A DNA stretch of 64,000 bases, taken from positions 62,001 to 126,000 of the forward strand of contig NZ_NFIP01000004.1 of assembly GCF_002161805.1 (NCBI RefSeq). The letters are read 5' to 3'. How positions within the stretch are numbered: the stretch's first letter is position 1; each line of letters starts with the position of its first letter. The DNA is from Collinsella sp. An307 (GTDB taxonomy: Bacteria > Actinomycetota > Coriobacteriia > Coriobacteriales > Coriobacteriaceae). The notes below the pieces were generated by a model. It was given only the letters and a program-made list of their open reading frames with translations, had not been told where the DNA came from and ran no database searches. Below, in pieces: positions 8,800 through 16,005 of the stretch. The position numbers were made by a program, and so were the translations under genes.

Positions 8800-9423
8800 A
8801 TGAGGATTACCAAACTTTTTATTGCACTCGTGTTATCAGCTTCGGTTGTACTAGTCGCTGGATGCTCAGCGACCACGTCAAATAGTGGCAGTGTGACGGT
8901 AGGAGACGTCAACGATTCAACCGGACATAACGTTGACGCCAGTGGCCCAACTCACGTTGGAGTCGGAGAAACATTCACCATTCCCGACATGTTTGAAGTG
9001 ACACTCGATTCCGCAGAGTGGCTAGACGAAGTTGTACTACATGGGGATGGCTGGACCTCAACCGTCGGCCAGCGGACCGAAGGTGCGTCTTATTTCGTAA
9101 TAAGGGCCACTGTTAAAAACATTGGTACTGCAGCGCAGTCAGTGGGCAGCGGCAAGACGGCTCATTTAACTGCAAGCTACAAAATAAATGACACTTACGA
9201 CATTGAGCCAGATATAGTAGTAGATACGGAAACCGGGCACAATTATGAAATTGGTCCGCTCATGGGCGGGAATGTTTTCATCTACGGGCTCGTCTCCAAC
9301 GAAATAAAGGATCAATTCGAAAAATGCGACGTAACCCTCATGGGGAACATGCCTGACGAAAATGGGGTATGGCACCTTGACGCCAAGCCGATAGGTGAGT
9401 ACATTTCGACTTTTAGCAACTAA
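8800..9423 (+). CDS. DUF4352-type lipoprotein
   Basis: A 207-residue secreted lipoprotein with a signal peptide (MRITKLFIALVLSASVVLV) and lipobox VAGC, so Cys-19 or near it would be lipidated. The mature part (GETFTIPDMFEVTLDSAEW, SYFVIRATVKNIGTAAQSV) matches the immunoglobulin-like DUF4352/telokin-like fold of extracytoplasmic proteins of unknown function. ATG 8800 is chosen over upstream in-frame codons because GGAGGA lies 9 bases before it and a signal peptide starts there. Base composition is distinctly more AT-rich than the neighbours, and the next gene is also a low-GC lipoprotein, which suggests acquired DNA. Confidence 0.75.
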   Translation: MRITKLFIALVLSASVVLVAGCSATTSNSGSVTVGDVNDSTGHNVDASGPTHVGVGETFTIPDMFEVTLDSAEWLDEVVLHGDGWTSTVGQRTEGASYFVIRATVKNIGTAAQSVGSGKTAHLTASYKINDTYDIEPDIVVDTETGHNYEIGPLMGGNVFIYGLVSNEIKDQFEKCDVTLMGNMPDENGVWHLDAKPIGEYISTFSN

Positions 9424-9465
9424 CACGTTGGCGTGAAGAGTTGGCAATCTAAATATAGCTGAGAA

Positions 9466-9512
9466 CATTATGAGCCCGGCGTTTCGTATATTCGAGCGCG
9501 GGGCTCATAATG
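9466..9512. terminator. Bidirectional terminator-like inverted repeat
   Basis: The arms CATTATGAGCCC (9466-9477) and GGGCTCATAATG (9501-9512) are perfectly complementary over 12 bp. The repeat lies between two convergent lipoprotein genes. There is no long T tract, so it may be a transcription-blocking hairpin rather than a classical terminator. Confidence 0.6.
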
Positions 9513-9551
9513 CATAAAGACAGTGCCAATCTGTTTTTGACGAAAGCCTAT

Positions 9552-10091
9552 CTACATCATTGCCTGAGTAAGCTCGCTAACAATGTCATCGTCGATATGC
9601 CAAATTCCTTCATCATCCTGCGAGTAGGTAAACGATGCCTTCTGTTCCTCAACTGAAGTACCATCGACAACATTTAGCAAAATCGCGCCAGCTTGTTGCA
9701 TGCGCGTTGTGCTGTCAGCAGACTCATTGTCCACCAGGTATTCAGCATACTTAATCTGAAATTCCTGGAGAATGTCACTTATCGGCTTGATGGTTAACGT
9801 CACATCAGCTCGCGCGGCTCTATCGTCAACGACGACTTCATCGATGGCGTAATCAAACCCTTCCAAAGCGGAATGGACAAACTCGTCAACGTTGATACCG
9901 AGCTGCTCAAGCGAATCACCCGAATTCTGACCTATAAGAGCCAGTAGATCCTCGTCCTCGGATTTCAATTTTTCGAAATGACCTGTGAGGTCCTCACGAA
10001 TCAGCTCCTCCGCTGAAGGGCTGCACCCCCCAAACATCGGAAGAGTGAACGCGAGTAGAAGCATCAACACTAGAGCGAGTTTCCTTTTCAT
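9552..10091 (-). CDS. Lipoprotein of unknown function
   Basis: A 179-residue protein starting MKRKLALVLMLLLAFTLP with lipobox MFGGC, so it is an exported lipoprotein. The mature region is acidic and helical (PSAEELIREDLTGHFEKLKSED) and ends with EGIWHIDDDIVSELTQAMM. The layout recalls DUF5105-like lipoproteins, but I do not recognise the family with certainty. An in-frame ATG at 10109 would add six residues; 10091 gives a cleaner signal peptide with GAGA upstream. It converges with the DUF4352 lipoprotein and shares its lower GC content. Confidence 0.75.
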   Translation of the reverse strand: MKRKLALVLMLLLAFTLPMFGGCSPSAEELIREDLTGHFEKLKSEDEDLLALIGQNSGDSLEQLGINVDEFVHSALEGFDYAIDEVVVDDRAARADVTLTIKPISDILQEFQIKYAEYLVDNESADSTTRMQQAGAILLNVVDGTSVEEQKASFTYSQDDEGIWHIDDDIVSELTQAMM

Positions 10092-10134
10092 TTTTCTTAT
10101 CTCTATCATCTCAGACTAGCTTTACCCAACCTGC

Positions 10135-10818
10135 CTATTCCTTGGCGCCGTACTGCTCGTAGTAGGCGTCGAGCGCGTCTTTGATCGCGTCGTCAATCAC
10201 CACGCTGCCACCGACCTCGTGGTTGTGGAGCACCTCGGTGACCTCGGCCATCGACACAATCGACGCCACGGGGAAACCGTACTTGGCCTCAATCTCCTTC
10301 TGGGCCGTGGTGACACCGCCTTTGCCGACCTCCATGCGGTTGAGGCTGACGATAAGGCCCTTTACCTCTACGTTTGCAGCCGCCATGAGCTTGGGGTAGG
10401 TCTCGTCGATGGACTTGCCCGAGGTCGTGACGTCCTCGACCATGACAACGCGGTCGCCGTCCTTGAGCTCGTAGCCAAGCATGCCGCCCTTGTCGGCGCC
10501 GTGGTCCTTGACCTCCTTGCGGTCGGAGCAGTAACGAACCTCCTTGCCGTAAAGGTCGTGAAGCGCGATCGCCGTGACCACCGCGAGCGGAATGCCCTTG
10601 TAGGCGGGGCCAAACACCACGTCAAAATCGAGGCCAAAGTTATCATGAATGGCGCGCGCGTAGTACTCGCCCAGGCGCTTGAGCTGCTCGCCCGTCACGT
10701 ACGCCCCCGCGTTCATGAAAAACGGCGACTTGCGGCCGCTCTTGAGCGTGAACTCGCCAAACTTGAGCACGTCGGACTCGACCATGAACTCGATAAACTC
10801 CTGCTTATAAGCCTCCAT
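10135..10818 (-). CDS. pyrE: Orotate phosphoribosyltransferase
   Basis: A 227-residue enzyme converting orotate and PRPP to orotidine 5'-phosphate in pyrimidine synthesis. Visible motifs are FGEFTLKSGRKSPFFMN near residue 20, FGPAYKGIPLA near 70, the KEVKDHG flexible-loop segment near 100 and the PRPP-binding VVMVEDVTTSGKSI near 125. The length is typical of the longer PyrE branch. Start ATG 10818 is preceded by an AAAGGAG-like SD. A 7-bp inverted repeat (TGAGTCT/AGACTCA, 10847-10869) lies just upstream and may be a control site or the end of the upstream salvage operon. Confidence 0.95.
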   Translation of the reverse strand: MEAYKQEFIEFMVESDVLKFGEFTLKSGRKSPFFMNAGAYVTGEQLKRLGEYYARAIHDNFGLDFDVVFGPAYKGIPLAVVTAIALHDLYGKEVRYCSDRKEVKDHGADKGGMLGYELKDGDRVVMVEDVTTSGKSIDETYPKLMAAANVEVKGLIVSLNRMEVGKGGVTTAQKEIEAKYGFPVASIVSMAEVTEVLHNHEVGGSVVIDDAIKDALDAYYEQYGAKE

Positions 10819-10925
10819 GGATGGGCTCCTTTCACGTATATCCAGATGAGTCTAAGGGTACCAGACTCACCCCTGCGTACGGCCGAGATGCGCGCTTGCA
10901 TACGCTAACGAGGCGGCACGCCCGC

Positions 10926-11885
10926 TCACCCGAGCGCTTGGCGCACGCGTTCGCAGAAGCGCTCGACAAAGCGGGGCGCGTCCACGGTCACGGCGACCTT
11001 GGCAGACTTTTGCGGATCATGCAGGCGCAGAGGGTCACCGATGGTGCGCCCGCGGAACGGTCCGTCCAGATCGACCTTGAGGTTGATGGCGAGCGTGCCC
11101 GCAAGCGTGGGGTCAAGTGCGATCGCCACCGCAAGCGGGTCGTGCAGGGCACATCCGCCGAGGTAGCCCTGATGCTCTAGGTAGAAGTTGAAGTAATAGC
11201 CCACGATATCGGCAAAGGCCGCGCCCGCCGGGGTACCGAGCGCGCGCCAGCAGGCAAGCTCGTCAAAAGGCAGAATCGTTTGGTGCGTGACATCGAGCCC
11301 CACCATGGTCACCGGCACGCCCGAGCGCAAAACGGCGTCAGCCGCCTCCGGGTCGTTGGCGGTGTTTGCCTCGGCGCCCGGCGTGACGTTGCCGGGGATG
11401 GTGAGGGCACCACCCATGAAGACGATGCCGCCAATGGCACGCAGCGCCTCCGCATCGCGGTGGGCGGCGAGCGCCAGGTTTGTCAGAGGACCGGTGGGGA
11501 CGTAGATGAGGTCGCTCCCCCAGGTACGCGCGGCGTCCAGCAGAAAATCGACCGCGGCTCCGCCCTCGGCATTGGGTGTACCCACGGCCTCACGCGTGGG
11601 CTCGGAAAGCGCAACCCCGCCAAGGCCGTTGGTTCCGTGCACGTCGACCATCGTGGTATAGGGCACCTTGGCCGCAAGCGCGCGGTCCGCACCCGCAACG
11701 ACCGGCACCTCGGGATGGCCGAGGAGCTCGAGCATGGCAAGGCAGTTCTCAACCGACTGGGCACAGGGCACGTTGCCAAACACCGTCGTGATGCCAATGA
11801 GCTCCACCTCAGGACTCGCCAGCGCATAGGCGAGCGCCATGGCATCGTCCACGCCCATATCAAGATCGAGTATCAGCTTTTTCAT
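10926..11885 (-). CDS. Inosine-uridine preferring nucleoside hydrolase
   Basis: A 319-residue IUNH-family enzyme that hydrolyses nucleosides to ribose and free base. The calcium-binding signature LDLDMGVDDAMALAYAL is at the N-terminus. VHGTNGLGG near residue 80, the PTGPLTNLAL motif near 120 and the C-terminal HDPLAVAIALDP complete the active-site set. ATG 11885 is supported by AGAGG eight bases upstream and by the family's N-terminal DxD motif. The ribokinase gene ends 84 bases upstream in the same direction, so the pair would release ribose and then phosphorylate it. Confidence 0.93.
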   Translation of the reverse strand: MKKLILDLDMGVDDAMALAYALASPEVELIGITTVFGNVPCAQSVENCLAMLELLGHPEVPVVAGADRALAAKVPYTTMVDVHGTNGLGGVALSEPTREAVGTPNAEGGAAVDFLLDAARTWGSDLIYVPTGPLTNLALAAHRDAEALRAIGGIVFMGGALTIPGNVTPGAEANTANDPEAADAVLRSGVPVTMVGLDVTHQTILPFDELACWRALGTPAGAAFADIVGYYFNFYLEHQGYLGGCALHDPLAVAIALDPTLAGTLAINLKVDLDGPFRGRTIGDPLRLHDPQKSAKVAVTVDAPRFVERFCERVRQALG

Positions 11886-11968
11886 CTCAGTTCCTCTCCC
11901 CCAGCAGCTGCCCGCCAATCCAGCGGCAGCAGCGTGCCTGTTACAACATGACGCTCCGGCCTTAGCGG

Positions 11969-12913
11969 CTACCAACCCATCATCCAAGCGACAACCTCGT
12001 CCCACGTAGGGATGGAAGGTTGCGCGCCCAAGCGCGTGACCGCGAGCCCCGAGGCAAACGATGCCTGTATCATGCACTCAAAGATAAGCTCGCCCGCGGC
12101 ACGCGCCGCAGCGAACACGCCGATGTAGGTGTCCCCCGCGCCCGTGGTGTCCACGGCCTCGCAGCGCTGGGCCGGCACGTGCATGAAGTCGTCGTCAATA
12201 AGCGCGACCGACCCGGCGGAGCCGAGCGTGATGACACCCATGCCGCCGTCGGTGAGCTCCTCTATCTTTCTGAGAGCCGCGGTGCAAGACGCCTCGTCCA
12301 CCGGCATGATTCCCGTGATGGCGGCACACTCGGTCTCGTTCAGACACACAAGATCTACCTCATGCCACGCCTCTTCGGGCAGGTTGCAGGCAGGAGCCGG
12401 GTTAAAAATGGTAAAAAGCCCGTGCCGGTGTGCGCGCACAAGAGCCGCTGCCGTAGCACCCAGATCGCACTCGCCCTGAGCAATAAAGACGCTGCCCATG
12501 GGTGCCGCGCCAGATGCCGCCAGCTTATCAATCACGCTCTCGACATCCTCGGGTGTGCGCACCGCGTTCGCGCCGGCTGAAAGCACGATGCGGTTGTCCC
12601 CGCCACTGCGTAAGATCGTGGCGGTGCCCGTGGGGACGTCGGCGAGGTGAGCCACGTTTGCGCAATCAACCCCGGCGTCCTCAAGCCCCGCCATGAGCTC
12701 GCGGCCAAAGCCGTCATCGCCCACGGCTGCAATCATGTAGGTTGTGGCCCCGCGGCGCGCCGCGGCAACCGCCTGGTTTGCGCCCTTGCCGCCTGCCGCC
12801 GTAAAGAAGTCGCTCCCCGCGATGGTCTCGCCCGCCTCGGGTATGCGCTCACACGCCACCGAAAGGTCCATGTTCATGCTGCCGAACACCACAACGCTAT
12901 GCTGCCCGTCCAT
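11969..12913 (-). CDS. rbsK: Ribokinase (PfkB family)
   Basis: A 314-residue sugar kinase phosphorylating ribose to ribose 5-phosphate. PfkB signature 1 is AAGGKGANQAVAAARRGA near residue 40 and the anion-hole/catalytic motif DTTGAGDTYIGVFAA is near 255. SMNMDLSV and ETI at the N-terminus are the typical ribose-binding start. GAAGGGGG precedes the ATG. Together with the downstream nucleoside hydrolase it forms a nucleoside-ribose salvage pair. It diverges from a TetR regulator gene, which could control it, although no operator is obvious. Confidence 0.92.
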   Translation of the reverse strand: MDGQHSVVVFGSMNMDLSVACERIPEAGETIAGSDFFTAAGGKGANQAVAAARRGATTYMIAAVGDDGFGRELMAGLEDAGVDCANVAHLADVPTGTATILRSGGDNRIVLSAGANAVRTPEDVESVIDKLAASGAAPMGSVFIAQGECDLGATAAALVRAHRHGLFTIFNPAPACNLPEEAWHEVDLVCLNETECAAITGIMPVDEASCTAALRKIEELTDGGMGVITLGSAGSVALIDDDFMHVPAQRCEAVDTTGAGDTYIGVFAAARAAGELIFECMIQASFASGLAVTRLGAQPSIPTWDEVVAWMMGW

Positions 12914-13120
12914 GGCGGCCCCCTTCCGTCGCAGCGGGCGCGCGCTCGGCGCCCGCTGCCCCCATCATACGCGCGCATGCTCGCGCCCTCGTGACAAGTC
13001 TGTAAACCGGCTTCAAACGTAGGTATGCGGCGTATTGACGTACTGTTAACGACGCGGCAAACTAACATCATCCCGCCCTAGAGCACGTTGGGGACCTCTG
13101 TCCCCGTTGGGAAGGCCGCC

Positions 13121-13750
13121 ATGGAAAAGCATACCGAGCACAGCCGCGTGCGCCACTCGCATGACGAGCGACGCGACGAGATTCTGCGCGCCGTCGTGGC
13201 CGTCTGCGCCGAGCAGGGGCTCTCGCGCCTATCTGTCTCGAGCGTCACCGCCCGCGTGGGCTGCACCCGCTCGCTGTTCTACCACTACTTCCCCAGCAAA
13301 GAGGCGGCCTTTGACGCCGCGCTCGAGCTCACCATCGACGCCTTTATCGACCGGTTGCGCGCCTGGGACCGCGAACGCGTGAGGGGCGATATCGAGGGCG
13401 CGCTCGACGGCATATCTCATCTGCTCAAGACCTTGGTGGTGGAGACCCCCGACCTCTCGCGCTCCATCGCCGCCGATGGTGACGCCGTGCTCTACACCGC
13501 CTTTGTACATCGCGTGGCCGAGCGCTGCGCTCGCTTTATGTGCGAGACCACGGTCGTCGACTTCTCGCGCTACCACGAGGTGCTGATCGACCACGTCTAC
13601 GAGACGTTCTACATCCTCATCAGCGGTCTCATCCTCTTCATCCGCTCGCACCCCGATGTAGAGGAGACCGCCATCAAAGACGTCATCGCAAGCACGCTGC
13701 ACATCGAGGGCTACACCGAGAAGTACCCAGAGCGCCGCCCGGAGCGCTGA
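13121..13750 (+). CDS. TetR/AcrR-family transcriptional regulator
   Basis: A 209-residue regulator. The N-terminal HTH (about 15-60) reads RRDEILRAVVAVCAEQGLSRLSVSSVTARVGCTRSLFYHYFPSKEAAF split over helices 1-4, the classic TetR pattern. The C-terminal ligand domain is not diagnostic. ATG 13121 is chosen because GGGAAGG lies 5 bases upstream; an earlier in-frame start at 13088 lacks support. It is divergent from ribokinase, so control of the nucleoside/ribose genes is possible but not shown. Confidence 0.9.
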   Translation: MEKHTEHSRVRHSHDERRDEILRAVVAVCAEQGLSRLSVSSVTARVGCTRSLFYHYFPSKEAAFDAALELTIDAFIDRLRAWDRERVRGDIEGALDGISHLLKTLVVETPDLSRSIAADGDAVLYTAFVHRVAERCARFMCETTVVDFSRYHEVLIDHVYETFYILISGLILFIRSHPDVEETAIKDVIASTLHIEGYTEKYPERRPER

Positions 13751-13796
13751 ATCAGGCATCGTTTGCCATACGCGGTTTTCGCATTATAGCTGATAT

Positions 13797-13874
13797 GTCA
13801 TAACTATATATGTAATTATGACGTGTACGTGTTACCTCCTATTTTATATTTGTTCACGCTATATTGTGTCATAA
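13797..13874. promoter_or_regulatory. Three GTCATAA repeats upstream of the HipA-like cassette
   Basis: GTCATAA occurs at 13797-13803, inverted (TTATGAC) at 13816-13822, and again direct at 13868-13874, in a very AT-rich stretch before the HipA-like gene. The first two form an inverted repeat with a 12-base spacer, the layout of a dimer-binding operator. Binding by the cassette's own HTH protein is inferred. Confidence 0.45.
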
Positions 13875-13906
13875 TGTGTTATATGGTTTTGGCACGAGGA
13901 GGAGCC

Positions 13907-14791
13907 ATGTATCCCGCTTTTGACTTCACCATGTACCCACAGAGCAACACGTATTATGGTGGGTCGGAGCGAAAACTCGGCATCTTGGTTGACGGAGCGG
14001 AATTCATGCTTAAGTTCCGCAAAGAGGACCGTTTTGGTACCAAAAGAAACAACCATCTTTCCGAGTTCCTTGGCTCGCACATTTTCGAAGAGCTTGGCTT
14101 TCCTGTACAAGAAACGCATCTTGGCTGGTATAAAGGCGAGGAAGTGGTCGCCTGCAGGAACTTTGTGCGGGACGACGAGACATTTGTCCCCTTTGACGAT
14201 GTCGGCGAAAGCTCGTTGGAGCAGGATAAGGACACCTACCAATACGAGTACGACGACATCATGCGTATGCTGCGCGACAACCAGAAACTGACCCAGGTAA
14301 ACCAAACCATAGAGCTCTTTTGGGACATGTATGTTGTCGATGCTCTGCTCGGGAACTTTGATCGTCACGGCGCCAACTGGGGGTTCATCAAGCACAATGG
14401 CTCCTATCGCGCTGCTCCGATATTTGATAACGGGTCTTGCCTTTATCCAAGCCTGACAGACGAGGACGAAATGCGCTCCATCGTTTCATCGCGCGAGGAG
14501 ACCGAAAAGCGCATCTTTACCTTCCCCACCTCGCAAATTCGCTACAACGGGCAAAAAAGCTCCTACACACAGGTCATCCGAAGTCTTGCATTCCAAGAGT
14601 GCAACGCAGCAGTCGCGCGCATCTATGAGCGCTGCGATATGGCGAGAATTGAGCACCTCGTGGACAATACGCCCATGTCCAGCGATGCGTGGAGAACGTT
14701 CATGATGCACATGTTGAAAGAACGCTATCGCGTAATCGTGCAGGAGCCGTACGAGATGCTATCCACTTCCGCGGATCGGAGGCGTTCATGA
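13907..14791 (+). CDS. HipA-like/CtkA-like serine-threonine kinase-fold protein
   Basis: A 294-residue single-domain protein with the HipA C-terminal kinase fold. It shows a Gly-rich loop (YYGGSERKLGI, 16-26), a lysine in EFMLKFRK (K36), the catalytic GNFDRHGANWGF (150-160: D152, H154, N157) and the metal-binding PIFDNGSCL (D174, N175). HipA toxins phosphorylate translation factors or tRNA synthetases, whereas CtkA-type relatives have other targets. There is no N-terminal HipA subdomain, so it resembles short HipT/CtkA proteins. ATG 13907 has GAGGAGG four bases upstream. Its stop overlaps the next gene's start (ATGA), so the two are translationally coupled. The target is unknown. Confidence 0.8.
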   Translation: MYPAFDFTMYPQSNTYYGGSERKLGILVDGAEFMLKFRKEDRFGTKRNNHLSEFLGSHIFEELGFPVQETHLGWYKGEEVVACRNFVRDDETFVPFDDVGESSLEQDKDTYQYEYDDIMRMLRDNQKLTQVNQTIELFWDMYVVDALLGNFDRHGANWGFIKHNGSYRAAPIFDNGSCLYPSLTDEDEMRSIVSSREETEKRIFTFPTSQIRYNGQKSSYTQVIRSLAFQECNAAVARIYERCDMARIEHLVDNTPMSSDAWRTFMMHMLKERYRVIVQEPYEMLSTSADRRRS

Positions 14792-15573
14792 AAGAGATAA
14801 GAACTGCTGGAGAGATCTGTATTGACCGAGAGGGCCTTGCCCACGTTGTTGCTGACGTGGTGTATATCGAGCGTGAGGATGGGACCTTCACCTATGAATT
14901 CTATCCCCGCTACGAGGTAATCGACCTGCTCGTCGACTATCCCGCGTTTCAGGGAATCCCGGGGTTGAACCTGAGCCTGCGTCGCACTGTATACCGGCGC
15001 GACAATCGCACGCCCGTGTTTATCGAAGAGCGTTCTCCCGCACCAAACCGACAAGATCTGTGGCAGTTGCTCGATCAAGCAGGGCTGAGGCATCTCAATC
15101 GCCTGGCATGGCTCATCTCTACATCTCGCCCCTATAGCGGCGATGATCTCTACGTACGCGCACCTGAACGCAACCGGCGCCATGGCCTTGTTAAAGTCGA
15201 GACATACGGGCAGACGTCCGCAAGCATCGCCGAGATGATGAAGCGAGTGCTCCTGCCGCTATGCGCTGGAAACAATATCGAGGTCAACGGGACGGTTATC
15301 GCAGACAGTTCCTCCAGAGCCATGGCGTATCGCCTGCTTCTGCCCCTCTACTCACGTGAGCGCGCACGCATACGCGCGCGACGCCTGCAGGGTGCTCAGC
15401 AAGCTCGGGCAGAAGGGCGACGGGCAGGAAGAAAGCGCGTTCAAACAGACGGCCTGCGTCTGCGCGAGCTTTGGTCGGCTGTTCAGAGCCATCACTGCAC
15501 AGCGAAAGAAGCAGCAGACAAGCTCGGCATAAGCACATCCACGTTCTATCGACGTGTTCGCGAACTTGAATAA
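14788..15573 (+). CDS. HTH-containing partner protein of the HipA-like kinase
   Basis: A 261-residue protein coupled to the kinase by a 4-base ATGA overlap. I do not recognise the N-terminal 200 residues (they include YEVIDLLVDYPAFQGIPGLNL and RRTVYRRDNRTPVFIEER), which look like a compact folded domain followed by a basic Arg-rich segment. The last ~37 residues (LRELWSAVQSHHCTAKEAADKLGISTSTFYRRVREL in two helices and a turn) are a resolvase/Hin-type helix-turn-helix. A DNA-binding antidote and autoregulator is a reasonable guess, but in classical hipBA the HTH gene comes first and is far smaller, so the arrangement is different. Confidence 0.75.
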   Translation: MKEIRTAGEICIDREGLAHVVADVVYIEREDGTFTYEFYPRYEVIDLLVDYPAFQGIPGLNLSLRRTVYRRDNRTPVFIEERSPAPNRQDLWQLLDQAGLRHLNRLAWLISTSRPYSGDDLYVRAPERNRRHGLVKVETYGQTSASIAEMMKRVLLPLCAGNNIEVNGTVIADSSSRAMAYRLLLPLYSRERARIRARRLQGAQQARAEGRRAGRKRVQTDGLRLRELWSAVQSHHCTAKEAADKLGISTSTFYRRVRELE

Positions 15574-15601
15574 TGCGCTTCCTACGCGACCAGGCGCGAC
15601 A

Positions 15602-15958
15602 TCAGGCACCTTCCTCCGGCGTGGCAATCTCTTTGATCATGGCCTCGTTGCCCTGCACGAGATAGGTGTTGTCGCTGCCGCATGCGGGGCAGATGCGACC
15701 ATGCGCCACGGTCTCGTAGGTGGTACCGCATGCCTCGCAAAACGTGCGCGCGGGAATCTTCTCCACCACAAGCTCGCAGCCGCGCATCACCTCATGTTTG
15801 TCGCACGCCCAGCGCCAGCAATCCTGAAGGTAGCTCGGTATGATGCCCGACACCTCGCCGAGCTCGAGCGTCACCGCCGAGACCCGCCCTATGCGGGCCT
15901 CGGCAGCGATCTCCTCGACACTTTTGATGATGTGAAAGACAATCCCGAGCTCGTGCAC
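15602..15958 (-). CDS. hypA: Hydrogenase/urease nickel incorporation protein HypA
   Basis: A 118-residue nickel metallochaperone. The start is GTG 15958: it places the essential (M)HELGI motif with His-2 at the N-terminus, and AAAGGAG lies four bases before it, whereas longer frames bury the motif. The zinc site is CEACG...CPACG near residues 74-94. HypA passes Ni(II) with HypB to the [NiFe]-hydrogenase large subunit. No hydrogenase gene lies in this window. It is the last gene of an operon reading hypB, Fe-S flavoprotein, hypA. Confidence 0.93.
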   Translation of the reverse strand: MHELGIVFHIIKSVEEIAAEARIGRVSAVTLELGEVSGIIPSYLQDCWRWACDKHEVMRGCELVVEKIPARTFCEACGTTYETVAHGRICPACGSDNTYLVQGNEAMIKEIATPEEGA

Positions 15959-16005
15959 GGCGCTCCTTTCCCAGCGCGTAGGCCCAACGGTCGCGCTGGC
16001 CTCCT

